Assembly (NCBI RefSeq): GCF_000718785.1
Contig: NZ_JOCA01000003.1
Span: 1 to 64,000 of the forward strand
DNA from: Streptomyces sp. NRRL WC-3626
GTDB lineage: Bacteria; Actinomycetota; Actinomycetes; Streptomycetales; Streptomycetaceae
Direction: 5' to 3'
DNA length: 64,000 bases
Below the pieces are notes generated by a model. The model saw only the letters and a list, made by a program, of their open reading frames with translations. It was not told where the DNA came from and ran no database searches. The position numbers were made by a program, and so were the translations under genes. Below, one piece after another: positions 1 through 10,859 of this stretch; position 1 is the first letter of the stretch; the number at the start of each line of letters is the position of its first letter.

Positions 1-70
1 CACCCCCACTCCCCGCTCCCCCGGGCAGCCGCACCGCCGGAGACGCGATCCCACCCCCGCTCCCCGTTCC

Positions 71-149
71 CGCGGGCAGTCGTGCCGCTGGGGCGGCACG
101 GGTGGGCGCGACGGCACCCCGCGAGCGCCGGGCCGCGCGGACTCCCCCC
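71..149. repeat. Dispersed intergenic repeat, copy 1
   Basis: About 79 bp that recur almost unchanged at 8075-8152, differing by a few substitutions and a one-base gap. The unit contains a hairpin (CGTGCCG...CGGCACG) followed by a conserved tail. Both copies lie between genes, which suggests a REP-like dispersed element of this genome. I see no gene in the rest of positions 1-317. Confidence 0.6.
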
Positions 150-317
150 GGTACCCCAACCCCCCGGTACCCCCTCGCGCACACGCCCCGCCATCGCCGT
201 ACCTCCCCCTCCGCCCGCCCATCGGGCTTACCGGAAAGGGAAGTTACGGAGCACCGCGGGTAACCCGCGTCCCGCCGGAGAACTCACCTGAGCGGTAGCT
301 CTCAAGTACTACGGGTA

Positions 318-1181
318 TCACCAGGCAAGCTGCGCGATCTCCTCCGCGACCACCGCACACGCGTCCGCCCCCGGATCGATCAACGGAAAATGCCCGACGT
401 CCTCCAGCAACGTCACCCCCACGACCTCCCCCGCCTTGGCCGCCGCCTCCGCATACGCCTCGGCAACCGCCTGCGGCACCACGTCATCGGCACGCCCCTG
501 CACCAACGTGGTCGCGATCCCGGTCGGCAGCAGCGACGCCGGATCGGCGCACGCCCGCCGCGAGGCGAACCAGTCGTCCCCGCCCAGCAACTGCCGCACC
601 GCACCCCCGCACACATCCAGCTTGTCGGCCACCTCGAAATCCGCGATCGGCGCCAGCGCCACCACCCCCCGCAGCGGCGCGGGCCGGTCCGTACGCCAGG
701 CCGACCCCACCGGCAGCACATGCCGAGCGGCGGCCCACAACGCCAACTGCCCGCCCGCGGAGTGCCCGGTGAGCACCACCCGCCGAGGATCGGCCCCCGG
801 CACCCGCTCCCGTATCAGCCCCGGCAGCGCGTCCATCGCCGCGGCGACGTCGTCGAAGGTGTCGGGCCACCGCCCCGCCACCGGAGCACCGCCCGGCTCC
901 CCCGCCCCACGCCGGTACTCGACACTGGCGACGGCGAACCCCCGCCCGGCCAGAAACGCCGCGAAGGGGCTGACATGCCGCCGGTCGTACGGCGCCCGCC
1001 AGGCACCCCCGTGCAGTACGACCACCACGGGCGCGGGCCCGCCCGGCCCCCGCGGCACATGGAAGTCGATCAGCTGGTCCGGGTCGTCGCCGTAAGCGAC
1101 CGTGACATCGGGGTCGACGGGCGGATGGGAGAACGCCGACTCCTCCTCGGCGGCCCGGGCGGCTGCGACATCGTCCGTCAT
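318..1181 (-). CDS. alpha/beta hydrolase, possible kynurenine formamidase
   Basis: A 287-residue alpha/beta hydrolase. It shows an HGGAW oxyanion-hole motif near residue 57, the nucleophile elbow GHSAGG (Ser about 141) and a C-terminal DVGHFP histidine. No signal peptide is seen. The start at 1181 was chosen because GGAAGG precedes that ATG; the reading frame continues upstream without a better site. It lies 166 bp downstream of the kynureninase gene on the same strand. The pathway needs N-formylkynurenine hydrolysis between the dioxygenase and kynureninase, so an arylformamidase role is a reasonable inference. A general carboxylesterase cannot be excluded. Confidence 0.75.
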   Translation of the reverse strand: MTDDVAAARAAEEESAFSHPPVDPDVTVAYGDDPDQLIDFHVPRGPGGPAPVVVVLHGGAWRAPYDRRHVSPFAAFLAGRGFAVASVEYRRGAGEPGGAPVAGRWPDTFDDVAAAMDALPGLIRERVPGADPRRVVLTGHSAGGQLALWAAARHVLPVGSAWRTDRPAPLRGVVALAPIADFEVADKLDVCGGAVRQLLGGDDWFASRRACADPASLLPTGIATTLVQGRADDVVPQAVAEAYAEAAAKAGEVVGVTLLEDVGHFPLIDPGADACAVVAEEIAQLAW

Positions 1182-1347
1182 TGCTCCAACCTTCCAGCGA
1201 CACAACGCGGGTGACGGTCCGACAGGAACGCGGCCGTTGGGGCGGGACGGTATCAGCCCGCACACCCGCCCCGACATGCGGATGTCACGCTCGGTCAGCG
1301 GGGCCGGGGGTGACATCGTACGACCGTCACCCCCCGTCCCCGGGCGA

Positions 1348-2541
1348 CTACGCCAGCACCTCCGCCAGTACCCGCGCCGCCCGCTCCACCTCCGCGAACC
1401 CGACGTACAACGGCGTGAATCCGAAGCGGAGGACGTCCGGGTGCCGGAAGTCCCCGACCACCCCCCGCTCGATCAGCCGCTTCATGACGTCCCCGGCGTC
1501 CGGGCACCGCAGGGCGACCTGGCTCCCCCGCTCCCCGTGCGCGAGGGGCGTCACGCACGAGACGCGCCCCTCGGGCACGTACGCCGCGACGCACTCCAGG
1601 AAGAAGTCCGTCAGCGCGAGGGACTTGGCCCGCACCGCGTCGACCGTCACCCCGTCCCAGACCTCCAGCGCCGCCTCCAGGGCGAGCATGGAGAGGATGT
1701 CCGGGGTGCCGACCCGCCCGCGCATCGCGCCGGCCGCCGGTTCGTACGACGGGCGCATGCCGAAGGGCTCGGCGTGCGAGTTCCACCCCGGCAGCGGGGA
1801 GTCGAAGCGTTCCTGTACGTCCGCGCGGACGTACAGGAACGCCGGTGAACCGGGCCCGCCGTTCAGATACTTGTAGGTGCAGCCGACCGCGAGGTCGACG
1901 CCGTGCTCGTCCAGGCCGACCGGCAGCGCGCCGGCGCTGTGGCACAGGTCCCAGACCGCCACCGCGCCCGCCGCGTGCACGGCGGCGGTCAGCGACGGCA
2001 GGTCGTGCAGCCGCCCGCTGCGGTAGTCGACATGGTTGAGCAGCACGGCGGCCGTACGTTCACCGAGCACGTCGGGCAGCGAGGACGGTTCGACCGGACG
2101 CACCGTGCACCCGGTCATCCGGGCCGCCGACTCGGCGATGTAGCCGTCCGTGGGGAACGTGGTCGCGTCGACCACGATCTCGTCCCGCTCCGGACCGGTC
2201 GGCCGCGCCAGCCGCACCGCGCCCACGACCGCCTTGAACACGTTGACGCTCGTCGAGTCACCGACCACGATCTGCCCGGGAGCGGCGCCGACCAGCGGCG
2301 CGATACGGTCGCCGATCCGTTCCGGCGCGGTCCACCAGCCGCCCTCCGTCCAGGACCGGATGCGCAGCTCGCCCCACTGCCGGCGCACCACGTCCTCGAC
2401 CCGGCCGGGCACGGCGACGGGCAGCGCGCCCAGCGAGTTGCCGTCGAGGTAGACGACGTCGTCGAGGACGAACTCGCCCCGCTTGGAGGCGAGTTCGTCG
2501 GCGGCGTCCAGCTTCTCCGCCTTCCGCGTGAGCTCAGACAT
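1348..2541 (-). CDS. kynU: kynureninase
   Basis: A 397-residue fold-type I PLP enzyme that cleaves kynurenine (or 3-hydroxykynurenine) to (3-hydroxy)anthranilate and alanine. The signature TYKYLNGGPGSPAF carries the PLP lysine. Other family blocks are visible, such as LDGNSLG near the N-terminus and NHVDYRSG. Length is normal for bacterial KynU. The ATG at 2541 overlaps the stop of the upstream dioxygenase gene by 8 bp, which implies translational coupling in one operon. It probably serves tryptophan catabolism or anthranilate supply. Confidence 0.95.
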   Translation of the reverse strand: MSELTRKAEKLDAADELASKRGEFVLDDVVYLDGNSLGALPVAVPGRVEDVVRRQWGELRIRSWTEGGWWTAPERIGDRIAPLVGAAPGQIVVGDSTSVNVFKAVVGAVRLARPTGPERDEIVVDATTFPTDGYIAESAARMTGCTVRPVEPSSLPDVLGERTAAVLLNHVDYRSGRLHDLPSLTAAVHAAGAVAVWDLCHSAGALPVGLDEHGVDLAVGCTYKYLNGGPGSPAFLYVRADVQERFDSPLPGWNSHAEPFGMRPSYEPAAGAMRGRVGTPDILSMLALEAALEVWDGVTVDAVRAKSLALTDFFLECVAAYVPEGRVSCVTPLAHGERGSQVALRCPDAGDVMKRLIERGVVGDFRHPDVLRFGFTPLYVGFAEVERAARVLAEVLA

Positions 2542-3367
2542 AGGACCTCGCCGTCCACAGCTCGGGGAACACGCTCTTCTGCGCCCGCTTCTCCAGCCAG
2601 GCCACCCCGGCGGAGCCGCCGGTGCCGGCCTTGGCGCCCATCGCGCGGCGGGTGGCCACGAGATGGTCGTTGCGCCAGCGCCACACCAGTTCGGCGACAT
2701 CGGTCAGGGCCTCGCCGAGACGGGCCACCTCGTCGCGCCCGTCGCCGGAGTAGACGGCCGTCCAGACCGCCTCCACCTCCGCCGACGGCTCGTACTTCCG
2801 TGCCACGTCACGCCGCAGCACCTCGTCCGGGACGGCGTGCCCGCGCCGGGCGAGCAGCCGCAGGACCTCGTCGTACAGGCTCGGCTCGTGCAGGGCCTTC
2901 TCCAGCTCGGCGTGCACGCGCGGCGCGCCCCGGTGCGGGACCAGCATGGACGCGGACTTGTCGCCGAGGAGGAACTCCAGGCGCCGGTACATCGCCGACT
3001 GGAAGCCGGAGCCCTCGCCGAGGGCGCCGCGGTACGCGTTGAACTGTGCCGGGGTGAGTCCGCTCAGCGGCTTCCAGGAGGCGTTCAGCGCCTCCAGCTC
3101 CCGTACGGACCGCTTCAGCGCGTCGACCGCGACCGGGATGTCGTCCTGGCGGAGCGCCTTCGCCGCGGTCTCCCACTCGTGGACGATGACGGTGAACCAC
3201 AGCTCCATGACCTGGGTGGTGACCAGGAAGACCATCTCTCCGGGATCGTCGGAGAGGGTGTGCTGCAGATGGGTGAGGACGTCGGCCTTGACGTAGTCCT
3301 CGTAGGGGGTCGTTCCCTGGAAGTCGAGATGCGGGGTCTCGGGCTGCTCGTGAGCCTCGTGGGACAT
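2534..3367 (-). CDS. kynA: tryptophan 2,3-dioxygenase
   Basis: A 277-residue haem dioxygenase that opens the indole ring of L-tryptophan to N-formylkynurenine. Family blocks include the region TPYEDYVKADVLTHLQ, where haem and substrate bind, the helix with QVMELWFTVIVHEW, and the C-terminal GTGGSAGVAWL segment. The start at 3367 has AGGAGA six bases upstream; a longer reading to 3448 lacks the family N-terminus. It is the first gene of the kynA-kynU-hydrolase operon. Confidence 0.95.
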   Translation of the reverse strand: MSHEAHEQPETPHLDFQGTTPYEDYVKADVLTHLQHTLSDDPGEMVFLVTTQVMELWFTVIVHEWETAAKALRQDDIPVAVDALKRSVRELEALNASWKPLSGLTPAQFNAYRGALGEGSGFQSAMYRRLEFLLGDKSASMLVPHRGAPRVHAELEKALHEPSLYDEVLRLLARRGHAVPDEVLRRDVARKYEPSAEVEAVWTAVYSGDGRDEVARLGEALTDVAELVWRWRNDHLVATRRAMGAKAGTGGSAGVAWLEKRAQKSVFPELWTARSYV

Positions 3368-3476
3368 CGCTGTCTCCTGTACATGTACTCCGGGTAGCGG
3401 TCCGCCCCTGCCGTTACCGGCACGGGGGCCCCGGTCCCCACGGTGCATCCTGCGTAATCGTGCCCCGAAACCGCAA

Positions 3477-3500
3477 GGCCCGCCCGCTCACGGGCGGGCC
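3477..3500 (-). terminator. Hairpin terminator after DUF3151 gene
   Basis: A perfect 10-bp GC stem (GGCCCGCCCG/CGGGCGGGCC) with a CTCA loop. It sits 25 bp beyond the stop of the DUF3151 gene and before the kynA promoter region. No T-run follows, which is usual in this genus. Confidence 0.65.
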
Positions 3501-3524
3501 CCGGAGACATCACAGGTCAGCCGG

Positions 3525-3938
3525 TCAGCCCAGGACCTGGGCCGCCGTCGGCGAGGAGTCCTTCAGGAACTGCGAGCAGCGCTCGTACTCCTCCTGCTCG
3601 CCGATCGCCTGCGCGGCGCGGGCGAGGGCGTGCAGGGCGCGCAGGAAGCCGCGGTTGGGCTCGTGCTCCCACGGCACGGGACCGTGGCCCTTCCAGCCGC
3701 TGCGGCGCAGCGCGTCCAGTCCGCGGTGGTAGCCCGTACGGGCGTACGCGTAGGACTCCACGACGCTGCCCCGCTCGAAGGCCTCGTCGGCCAGCCGGGC
3801 CCAGGCCAGCGAGGAGGTGGGGAACGCGGCGGCGGCGTCGGCGGGCGAGCCGCCGGACGCGAGCAGCTCACGCGGGCCGGGGTCGTCGGGGAGGTGGGTC
3901 GGGGGCGGGCCCCCGAGAAGGTTCTCGTGAATGGACAT
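3525..3938 (-). CDS. DUF3151 family protein
   Basis: A 137-residue soluble protein of the actinobacterial DUF3151 family, whose function is unknown. It opens with the family hallmark IHENLLGGPPPTHLPDDP and continues with helices rich in Ala and Leu that look TPR-like. A second ATG at 3956 would add six residues. It overlaps the stop of the upstream MFS gene as ATGA and has GAGG before it, so that start is also credible and would couple the two genes. Confidence 0.85.
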   Translation of the reverse strand: MSIHENLLGGPPPTHLPDDPGPRELLASGGSPADAAAAFPTSSLAWARLADEAFERGSVVESYAYARTGYHRGLDALRRSGWKGHGPVPWEHEPNRGFLRALHALARAAQAIGEQEEYERCSQFLKDSSPTAAQVLG

Positions 3939-3955
3939 GGGTCCAGTCTCGTACA

Positions 3956-5425
3956 TCAGCGCGCCTCGCTGCCGCGCTCCCTCCCCGCTTCCAGCGGGGG
4001 CACCGCCACGCTGCCGTGGGTACGGCATTCGGGGCGGCGGCAGTCCGGTGCCGGGCGGCGTACGGTCGTGAAGGCGAGGGCCGAGCCCACCACCAGGACG
4101 CCCGCGCACAGGACCATCGCCCGCCGGAAGGCGTCGTCGAAGGCGTCCGGGAGCCGGTACGCCTCCGGGCCCATCCCGGCGAGCAGCGGCAGCGCGGCCA
4201 CGGCGACCAGGCCGGCCGCGCGGGCGGCGGCGTTGTTGATACCGCTGGCCAGGCCCGCCCGCTCGGTCTCCACGGAGGCGAGGACGGTCGCGGTGAGCGG
4301 CGCCACCAGGGTGACCATGCCGAGGCCGAGCACCAGCAGCGCGGGCAGTACGTCGACGGCGTAGGAGGCGTCCGGCCCGACCCGCAGCATCAGCAGCATC
4401 CCGGCGGCGCACAGCAGCGGTCCGACGGTGAGCGGGATGCGGGGGCCGATCCGGTCGCCGAGTTCGCCGGAGCGGGCGGAGAGCAGCAGCATCAGCGCGG
4501 TCGTGGGCAGCAGGGCCGTACCGGCGGCGAGCGCGGACCAGCCGACGACGACCTGGAGCTGGAGCGCGGCGAGGAAGAAGAACCCGCCGAACGCCGCGTA
4601 CACGCACAGCGTGACCATGTTGACGGCGGAGAACTGGCGGGAGGCGAAGATGTCCAGCGGCATCATCGGATGCGGGCGGCGCCTCTCGACGACGACGAAG
4701 GCGACCGCGGCGGCCAGTCCGGCGATCGCGGAGGCGGCGACCAGGAGGGTGCCCGACTCGGCCTCGATCAGGGCGTACGTCACCAGGGCGAGGGCGATCG
4801 CGCCGAGCGCGGCGCCGAGGACGTCGAACCGGCCCTCGGCCTTCACGCCCGCCGACTCCGGCACGTGCCGTACGGCGATGGGGGCGCACAGCAGGGCGAG
4901 GGGCACGTTGAGGAGGAACACCCAGCGCCAGCCGGGCCCGTCCACGAGCCAGCCGCCGACGAACGGTCCGACGGCCGCGCCGATGCCGCCGAAGCCGGAC
5001 CACAGGCCGACCGCGCGGCCCCGGTCGTCGGGGTGGAAGGACGCCTGGATGAGGGCGAGCGAACCGGGGGTGAGGAGCGCGCCGCCGACACCCTGGAGGG
5101 CGCGGGCGGCGATGAGCATCCCCGCGTTCGGGGCGAGCCCGCACAGCAGGGAGGCCGCCGCGAACCACAGCACGCCGACGACGAACACCCTCCGCCGCCC
5201 GAACCGGTCGCCGAGCGCCCCGCCGAGCAGGATCAGCCCGGCCAGCGTGACCATGTAGGCGTTGACGGTCCACTGGAGTGCGCCGAGGTCGGCGTCGAGG
5301 TCGCGGCCGATGCGCGGAAGGGCCACGTTGACCACGGTGGAGTCCAGCAGGGCCATGCTGGAGCCCAGTACCGTGGTGAGCAGGATCCACTTGCCCTGCG
5401 GTGAGGACAGCCGGACGTCGGGCAT
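3956..5425 (-). CDS. MFS drug-efflux transporter, DHA2 (EmrB/QacA) type
   Basis: A 489-residue inner-membrane proton antiporter with about 14 hydrophobic segments, as in the DHA2 family. The N-terminus has LDSTVVNVALPRI (motif D1), and the loop motif GDRFGRRRVF (motif A) follows the second helix. The LQGVGGALLTPGSLALI stretch fits motif C. Family members export cationic drugs or natural products. The substrate cannot be told from sequence. The gene reads into the DUF3151 gene, and a terminator separates it from the aldolase gene upstream. Confidence 0.9.
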   Translation of the reverse strand: MPDVRLSSPQGKWILLTTVLGSSMALLDSTVVNVALPRIGRDLDADLGALQWTVNAYMVTLAGLILLGGALGDRFGRRRVFVVGVLWFAAASLLCGLAPNAGMLIAARALQGVGGALLTPGSLALIQASFHPDDRGRAVGLWSGFGGIGAAVGPFVGGWLVDGPGWRWVFLLNVPLALLCAPIAVRHVPESAGVKAEGRFDVLGAALGAIALALVTYALIEAESGTLLVAASAIAGLAAAVAFVVVERRRPHPMMPLDIFASRQFSAVNMVTLCVYAAFGGFFFLAALQLQVVVGWSALAAGTALLPTTALMLLLSARSGELGDRIGPRIPLTVGPLLCAAGMLLMLRVGPDASYAVDVLPALLVLGLGMVTLVAPLTATVLASVETERAGLASGINNAAARAAGLVAVAALPLLAGMGPEAYRLPDAFDDAFRRAMVLCAGVLVVGSALAFTTVRRPAPDCRRPECRTHGSVAVPPLEAGRERGSEAR

Positions 5426-5443
5426 ACGGCGAGCATACGGAAG

Positions 5444-5471
5444 AGCCCGGCACCGCGTGCGGTACCGGGCT
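5444..5471 (-). terminator. Hairpin terminator after fbaA
   Basis: A 13-bp near-perfect stem (AGCCCGGCACCGC/GCGGTACCGGGCT) 17 bp past the aldolase stop and before the MFS start. Confidence 0.65.
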
Positions 5472-5487
5472 CACATTCCGGGCGGTG

Positions 5488-6519
<1,032 letters not shown>

Positions 6520-6678
6520 CTGTCCGCTCCTTAAGCATGCGGTGTGGCGTACTGCGTTACTGCGTACGGTCGGCCCTGACCTGGAACCTTGGATGCGACG
6601 TCATTGTCGGCCCCATCTTCCCAGACTTGTCCGGCCGGCCGACGGCACAGGTCAAGTCGTTATGCGACGGCGGCGGGA

Positions 6679-7227
6679 TCAGTCGAGGCCGAGCTCGTCC
6701 TTGCCGTAGGCGAACAGGTACGGCACCCCGGCACCCTCCCGGATCTTCTCCGCGGCGCCGGTGGCCCGGTCGACGATCGTCGCGACGGCCACGACCTCGG
6801 CGCCGGCCTCGCGCACGGCCTCCACCGCGGCCAGCGGCGAGCCGCCGGTGGTGGAGGTGTCCTCGACCACCACGACCCGGCGGCCCCTGATGTCCGGGCC
6901 CTCGACGCGCCGCTGCAGCCCGTGCGCCTTGGCCGCCTTCCGTACGACGAAGGCGTCCAGGCTGCGGCCCCGCGCGGCGGCGGCGTGCAGCATGCTCGCC
7001 GCGACCGGGTCCGCGCCCATGGTCAGCCCGCCCACCGCGTCGAACTCCAGCCCGTCGGTCAGGTCCAGCAGCACCTGCCCGACCAGGGGGGCGGCCTCGC
7101 CGTCGAGGGTGACGCGGCGCAGGTCGACGTAGTAGTCGGCCTCCAGACCGGAGGAGAGGGTCACCTTGCCGTGCACCACGGCCTTGTCCTTGATCTGCTG
7201 CAGCAGCGCGCCGCGTGTGTCCGTCAT
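6679..7227 (-). CDS. pyrE: orotate phosphoribosyltransferase
   Basis: A 182-residue enzyme that joins orotate to PRPP to give OMP in pyrimidine synthesis. It shows the PRPP-binding stretch VVVVEDTSTTGGS, the GGLTMGADPVA motif, and an active-site loop region RKAAKAHGLQR. Length is normal. It follows the aldose epimerase gene by only 10 bp on the same strand, so the two are probably co-transcribed. Confidence 0.93.
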   Translation of the reverse strand: MTDTRGALLQQIKDKAVVHGKVTLSSGLEADYYVDLRRVTLDGEAAPLVGQVLLDLTDGLEFDAVGGLTMGADPVAASMLHAAAARGRSLDAFVVRKAAKAHGLQRRVEGPDIRGRRVVVVEDTSTTGGSPLAAVEAVREAGAEVVAVATIVDRATGAAEKIREGAGVPYLFAYGKDELGLD

Positions 7228-7237
7228 GCGGCCCAGC

Positions 7238-8023
7238 TTAGAGGCGGGTCCAGGTCCAGGTCGTCGAGGCCTCGAGCGGCTCCAGGGGGGTGACCAGGCG
7301 CGGGTGGGTGTTCAGCCCGTCCGGCGGCCCGGTCTGCGGTTCGACGCAGACGGCCTCGCGCTGCTCGTCGTAGACGACGACCCATTCCTCACGGCTGGTG
7401 ACCTTCAGTTCCAGCCGCCCCGGCCAGGTGAGGGTGACGTCGACGCCGCCGGGCATCCCGAAGCAGTCGTCCCACGGCCCCGGCTTCGGGTCGATCCGGT
7501 GCCCGGTGGGCAGATGGTCCTCGCCGCGCTCCTCCTGCCAGGCGGGCGCGAAGTCGATCGTGACGTCCTCACCTCCGAGGTTCCGGTTGAACCACGGGTG
7601 CCAGCCGATCTGCGCCGGGAACGACGACGCGTACGTCTCCACGCTCATCGTCAGCGTGAGGGCGTTCCCGGTGAGCGCGATCCGCTGCGTGACCCGGCCC
7701 GGGTACGGCCACGGCTCGACGAGATCGTAGGTGAGCACGGCCTCGTCGGCGCTCTCGCGGGCGGTGCGCCAGGCGGCGTCACGGGCGGTGCCGTGGATGG
7801 CGTTCGGCGGGGCGTTCAGCGGCATCTGCCGCACGGTGGCCCCGTCCCGGAACCGCCCGTCCCGGACCCTTCCGCACCAGGGCACCATCGGAAAACACCC
7901 GAACCGCTCCCCCTGCCGCAGCAGTTCGACGCCCCCGACCCGCACCCCTCCGACCCGCCCGCCGTTCCCCGGCAGCACGGTCACCTCCGCGTCACCCGCG
8001 GTCAGCAAGATCTCTCCACTCAC
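7238..8023 (-). CDS. aldose 1-epimerase family protein
   Basis: A 261-residue galactose-mutarotase fold protein. Conserved points are FPMVPWCGRVRDGRF, the histidine in NAIHGTARD, the second histidine in IGWHPWF and the late acidic residue in VCVEPQTGPP. These match the His/His/Glu active site of aldose 1-epimerases. The start is GTG, with only a weak AGGGT upstream. The true hexose or hexose-phosphate substrate cannot be assigned. Confidence 0.87.
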   Translation of the reverse strand: MSGEILLTAGDAEVTVLPGNGGRVGGVRVGGVELLRQGERFGCFPMVPWCGRVRDGRFRDGATVRQMPLNAPPNAIHGTARDAAWRTARESADEAVLTYDLVEPWPYPGRVTQRIALTGNALTLTMSVETYASSFPAQIGWHPWFNRNLGGEDVTIDFAPAWQEERGEDHLPTGHRIDPKPGPWDDCFGMPGGVDVTLTWPGRLELKVTSREEWVVVYDEQREAVCVEPQTGPPDGLNTHPRLVTPLEPLEASTTWTWTRL

Positions 8024-8074
8024 ACAACGACCCTACTCACCCACGGCCGCCAGCTCGCCGCCCAGCCGCCCAGC

Positions 8075-8152
8075 CGCGGGCAATCGTGCCGCAGGGCGGC
8101 ACGGGTGGGCGCGACGGCACCCCGCAAGCGCCGGGCCGCGCGAACACCCCCC
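8075..8152. repeat. Dispersed intergenic repeat, copy 2
   Basis: Second copy of the repeat at 71-149. It is followed at about 8163-8200 by a further partial copy of its CGCCGGGCCGCGCG tail, which suggests local duplication. The repeat fills most of the gap between the epimerase and SRPBCC genes. Confidence 0.6.
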
Positions 8153-8216
8153 GCCCCACCCCAACGCCGGGGCACCCGCAAACGCCGGGCCGCGCGACCA
8201 CCCCCCGCACAAACCC

Positions 8217-9002
8217 TCAGCGTCGCCGCCGCAACGCCCGAATCGCGACAACCGCCGACGCGACAGCCAGCGCAGCCGCAGGCGCGGCCCACCGCAGCGG
8301 CGTAGAAGACGCGACAGTCTGCGGCGCGGGCACCGGCGCATACCGCCCGCGCGGCGGCGCATGATCCACTTCCTCCGCACTGCGCCCGATCATCGTCCGC
8401 CGAGCATGCGCCGCCTCCGCGACGGACTCGTCGTCCTCGGGCGAGGCAGCCGGACCCTCCGCCTCCGGCTCAGGCACCGGAACATCCTCCGCATCCGGCG
8501 TCGTCTCGAAATCCGTCGTGGCCTGCGGCTCGAAATCCCCGGTGGACAGCAGCTCCGGCGACTCGGGCTCCGTGCCTTCCCCCGCCACGGCCCCCAGATT
8601 CTCCCCGAACCGGTCCAGCAGCCGCGCCACCGCGGAAGCCACCGCATCCGCCGGAAACTCGGCGACCCGCCCATCGGCCGCCGCCGTACCCCCGACGGTG
8701 AGGGCCGTACCGCCCTCCACCGCCCGCACCCGCAACCACAGCGCGAGCCGTACGGAGCCGCTCCCGCGAGCCTCCGCCGCCTCCCCCTCGACGGCCCACG
8801 AGACGTCATCCCGCGCGACCACCCGCACCGCACCCCGATACGTGACGGAATGCCCCCCGACCCGCACCTTCAGCCGCCCGGCGACAGGCTCCGCACCGGC
8901 GTCGTGCTGAAGCCCCGGCACCGCCCGCGCGACCCGCGCGGGGTCGTCCAGCACTGACCTGAGCCGCTCAACCTCAACCGGAACGAACACCTGGTGCTCC
9001 AT
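8217..9002 (-). CDS. SRPBCC family protein (CoxG-like) with C-terminal membrane anchor
   Basis: A 261-residue protein. It begins MEHQVFVPVEVERL and has a START/SRPBCC-like first half of about 145 residues resembling carbon monoxide dehydrogenase subunit G. An acidic Glu/Pro-rich linker follows. One hydrophobic segment near the C-terminus (WAAPAAALAVASAVVAI) ends in RALRRRR, which suggests a tail anchor with a cytoplasmic domain. The ligand is unknown. The upstream extension to 9038 lacks family similarity. Confidence 0.75.
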   Translation of the reverse strand: MEHQVFVPVEVERLRSVLDDPARVARAVPGLQHDAGAEPVAGRLKVRVGGHSVTYRGAVRVVARDDVSWAVEGEAAEARGSGSVRLALWLRVRAVEGGTALTVGGTAAADGRVAEFPADAVASAVARLLDRFGENLGAVAGEGTEPESPELLSTGDFEPQATTDFETTPDAEDVPVPEPEAEGPAASPEDDESVAEAAHARRTMIGRSAEEVDHAPPRGRYAPVPAPQTVASSTPLRWAAPAAALAVASAVVAIRALRRRR

Positions 9003-9088
9003 GAGTGCGGAGCCTACCCACGCGGCACGGAACCGCACCCCCGTCGCCGGGAAGTCGCGGCGCGTCGGCGCGGAACGTAGTAGAGGGA

Positions 9089-10768
9089 TCAGCCGCCGTA
9101 CCGGGGATGCGGCAGCGTGGACGGCGGCAGCCCGTCGACACGGGTGCGTTCCGCCGCCCGGACGTCCCCCGCGAGGGACGCCTCGGTGAGCGTACGCAGC
9201 GTAGGCCCGGCAGGGTCGAGCCGCGGCACGGGCACGTCCCGGCCCCCCAGCACGAACCCCCAGTCCCGGTGCGCGTGCGCGGTCATCGCCGCCCCGCCGC
9301 CCCGGTCCGGCCCCGCGGCGTACCCGGACCGCCGCCCGCTCACCCGGTACACGGCGGTGCGGAACCCCGCCGCACGGAGCGTCGCGTCCACCGTCCAGAA
9401 GTCACGCGCCCGGGACGCCACCGCGCCCCCGTGCACCACGAGCCGGCCGCCCGGCGCCAGCACCCTCCGGGTCAGCCCGTAGAACTCCTGCGAGTAGAGC
9501 TTCGTACTCGCGGTGATCCCGGGATGCGGCAGGTCCGAGACGACGACGTCGTACGCCGCCGGGGGCGCCCCGCGCAGCCAGTCGAAGGCGTCCGCGACGC
9601 GCACCCGCACGCGCGGATCGTCGAGGGCGTGCGCGTTCAGCGCGGACAGCGCCGCGTCACCACGCGCCAGCTCCACCACACCCGCGTCGATCTCGACGAC
9701 GTCGACCCGCCGCACCCCGCGGTGCCGCAGCACCTCGCGCACGGCCAGCCCGTCCCCGCCGCCGAGGACGAGCACGCGCGCGTGCGGCCCGTGCATCGCG
9801 GGGTGCACCAGCGCCTCGTGGTACCGGAGTTCGTCGCGGCCGCTGACCCGCAGCCGGCCGTCGAGGAACAGGTTCAGGGGCCGCCCGTCGCGGCCGCCGG
9901 TGAGCAGCACCTCCTGGACGTCCGTCTGCAGGGCGACGCGGACGTCGGAGCCGTACATCGCCTGCCGGGCGGCCCGTTCGAAGTCGTCGACGAGGACGGC
10001 CGCCGAGGCGAGGATCACGAGCACGCACACGTTGGCGGCCAGCAGCAGCCGGCGGGCGCGCCGCGAGAGGTCCCGCCGGAACAGTCCGAGCACCAGCGCC
10101 CCGCCCACCACCGCGTTGACGGCGCCGGTGATCAGCGCGCCGGTCAACTGGCCGAGGACCGGCAGGAGAAGGAAGGGGAAGGCGAGCCCGCCGACGAGCG
10201 CGCCGACATAGTCCGCGGCGGACAGATCGGCCAGCGCGCCGCCCGCGTCCTGCCGCCGGATCCGCTGGATCAGCTCCATCAGCAGCGGCACCTCGGCCCC
10301 GATCAGCAGACCGGTGGCCAGGGAGAACGCGACCAGCAGTGAGCGTGGGCCGCTCGCCCACACGCCGCCCCAGTCACCCGTCCAGGCGAACACGGCGTAC
10401 AGCACCATCGCACTGCACCCGCCGACGAGCGCGAGCATCGCCTCCACCGCGCCGAAACCGGCCGCCGCGTGCCGCCGCAGCCGCTTCGCCGCCAGGGAGG
10501 CGATGCCCATGGCGAAGACCATCACGGACAGCACGACCGACGCCTGGGTGACCGAGTCGCCCATCAAGTACGTTGCCAGCGCCACCAGTTCGAGCTCGTA
10601 CACCAGTCCGCAGGCCGCGCAGACGAACACACCCGCGAGCACCAGGAACCGCCCCGTGCCCTGCCGCACCGGCAGCCGCAGCGTGCTCTCCGCACCGCCC
10701 CCGGGGTCGCCCGACCCGCCCCGGGACTGCGCGGGGCCGGGCGGTGCGGGGGCCTGCGGTTCGATCAC
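9089..10768 (-). CDS. polyamine aminopropyltransferase with N-terminal membrane domain
   Basis: A 559-residue protein. Residues about 40-250 hold some seven hydrophobic helices. The C-terminal half is a spermidine-synthase-like fold with the nucleotide motif [18 protein letters not shown], the acidic partner [15 protein letters not shown], and VVSDLPHPG at the active site. This membrane-fused SpeE architecture is common in actinobacteria. The presumed reaction transfers aminopropyl from decarboxylated SAM to a polyamine, but the real acceptor is not known. The start is GTG with a weak ribosome-binding site, so it may lie further inside. Confidence 0.85.
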   Translation of the reverse strand: MIEPQAPAPPGPAQSRGGSGDPGGGAESTLRLPVRQGTGRFLVLAGVFVCAACGLVYELELVALATYLMGDSVTQASVVLSVMVFAMGIASLAAKRLRRHAAAGFGAVEAMLALVGGCSAMVLYAVFAWTGDWGGVWASGPRSLLVAFSLATGLLIGAEVPLLMELIQRIRRQDAGGALADLSAADYVGALVGGLAFPFLLLPVLGQLTGALITGAVNAVVGGALVLGLFRRDLSRRARRLLLAANVCVLVILASAAVLVDDFERAARQAMYGSDVRVALQTDVQEVLLTGGRDGRPLNLFLDGRLRVSGRDELRYHEALVHPAMHGPHARVLVLGGGDGLAVREVLRHRGVRRVDVVEIDAGVVELARGDAALSALNAHALDDPRVRVRVADAFDWLRGAPPAAYDVVVSDLPHPGITASTKLYSQEFYGLTRRVLAPGGRLVVHGGAVASRARDFWTVDATLRAAGFRTAVYRVSGRRSGYAAGPDRGGGAAMTAHAHRDWGFVLGGRDVPVPRLDPAGPTLRTLTEASLAGDVRAAERTRVDGLPPSTLPHPRYGG

Positions 10769-10859
10769 CCCAGCGACGTTACGTTACGCCTCCAGCACAC
10801 CACGTCACCCACACGTGTGGTCTTTGTTTATCTCCGCCCGCTCCCGGTACGCGCCCCGG

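Noticed and set aside
3374..3385. CTCCTGTACATG upstream of kynA, identical to part of the KorSA operators
   Set aside because: It contains the kynA ribosome-binding site on the other strand, lacks the second half of the dyad, and is far from the element. Chance match.
4016..5404. Long plus-strand frame opposite the MFS transporter (462 codons)
   Set aside because: It is Gly/Glu/Arg/His-rich and mirrors the MFS gene. High-GC shadows of this type also lie opposite clpB, the 20100 gene, dnaK and the iron-sulphur gene.
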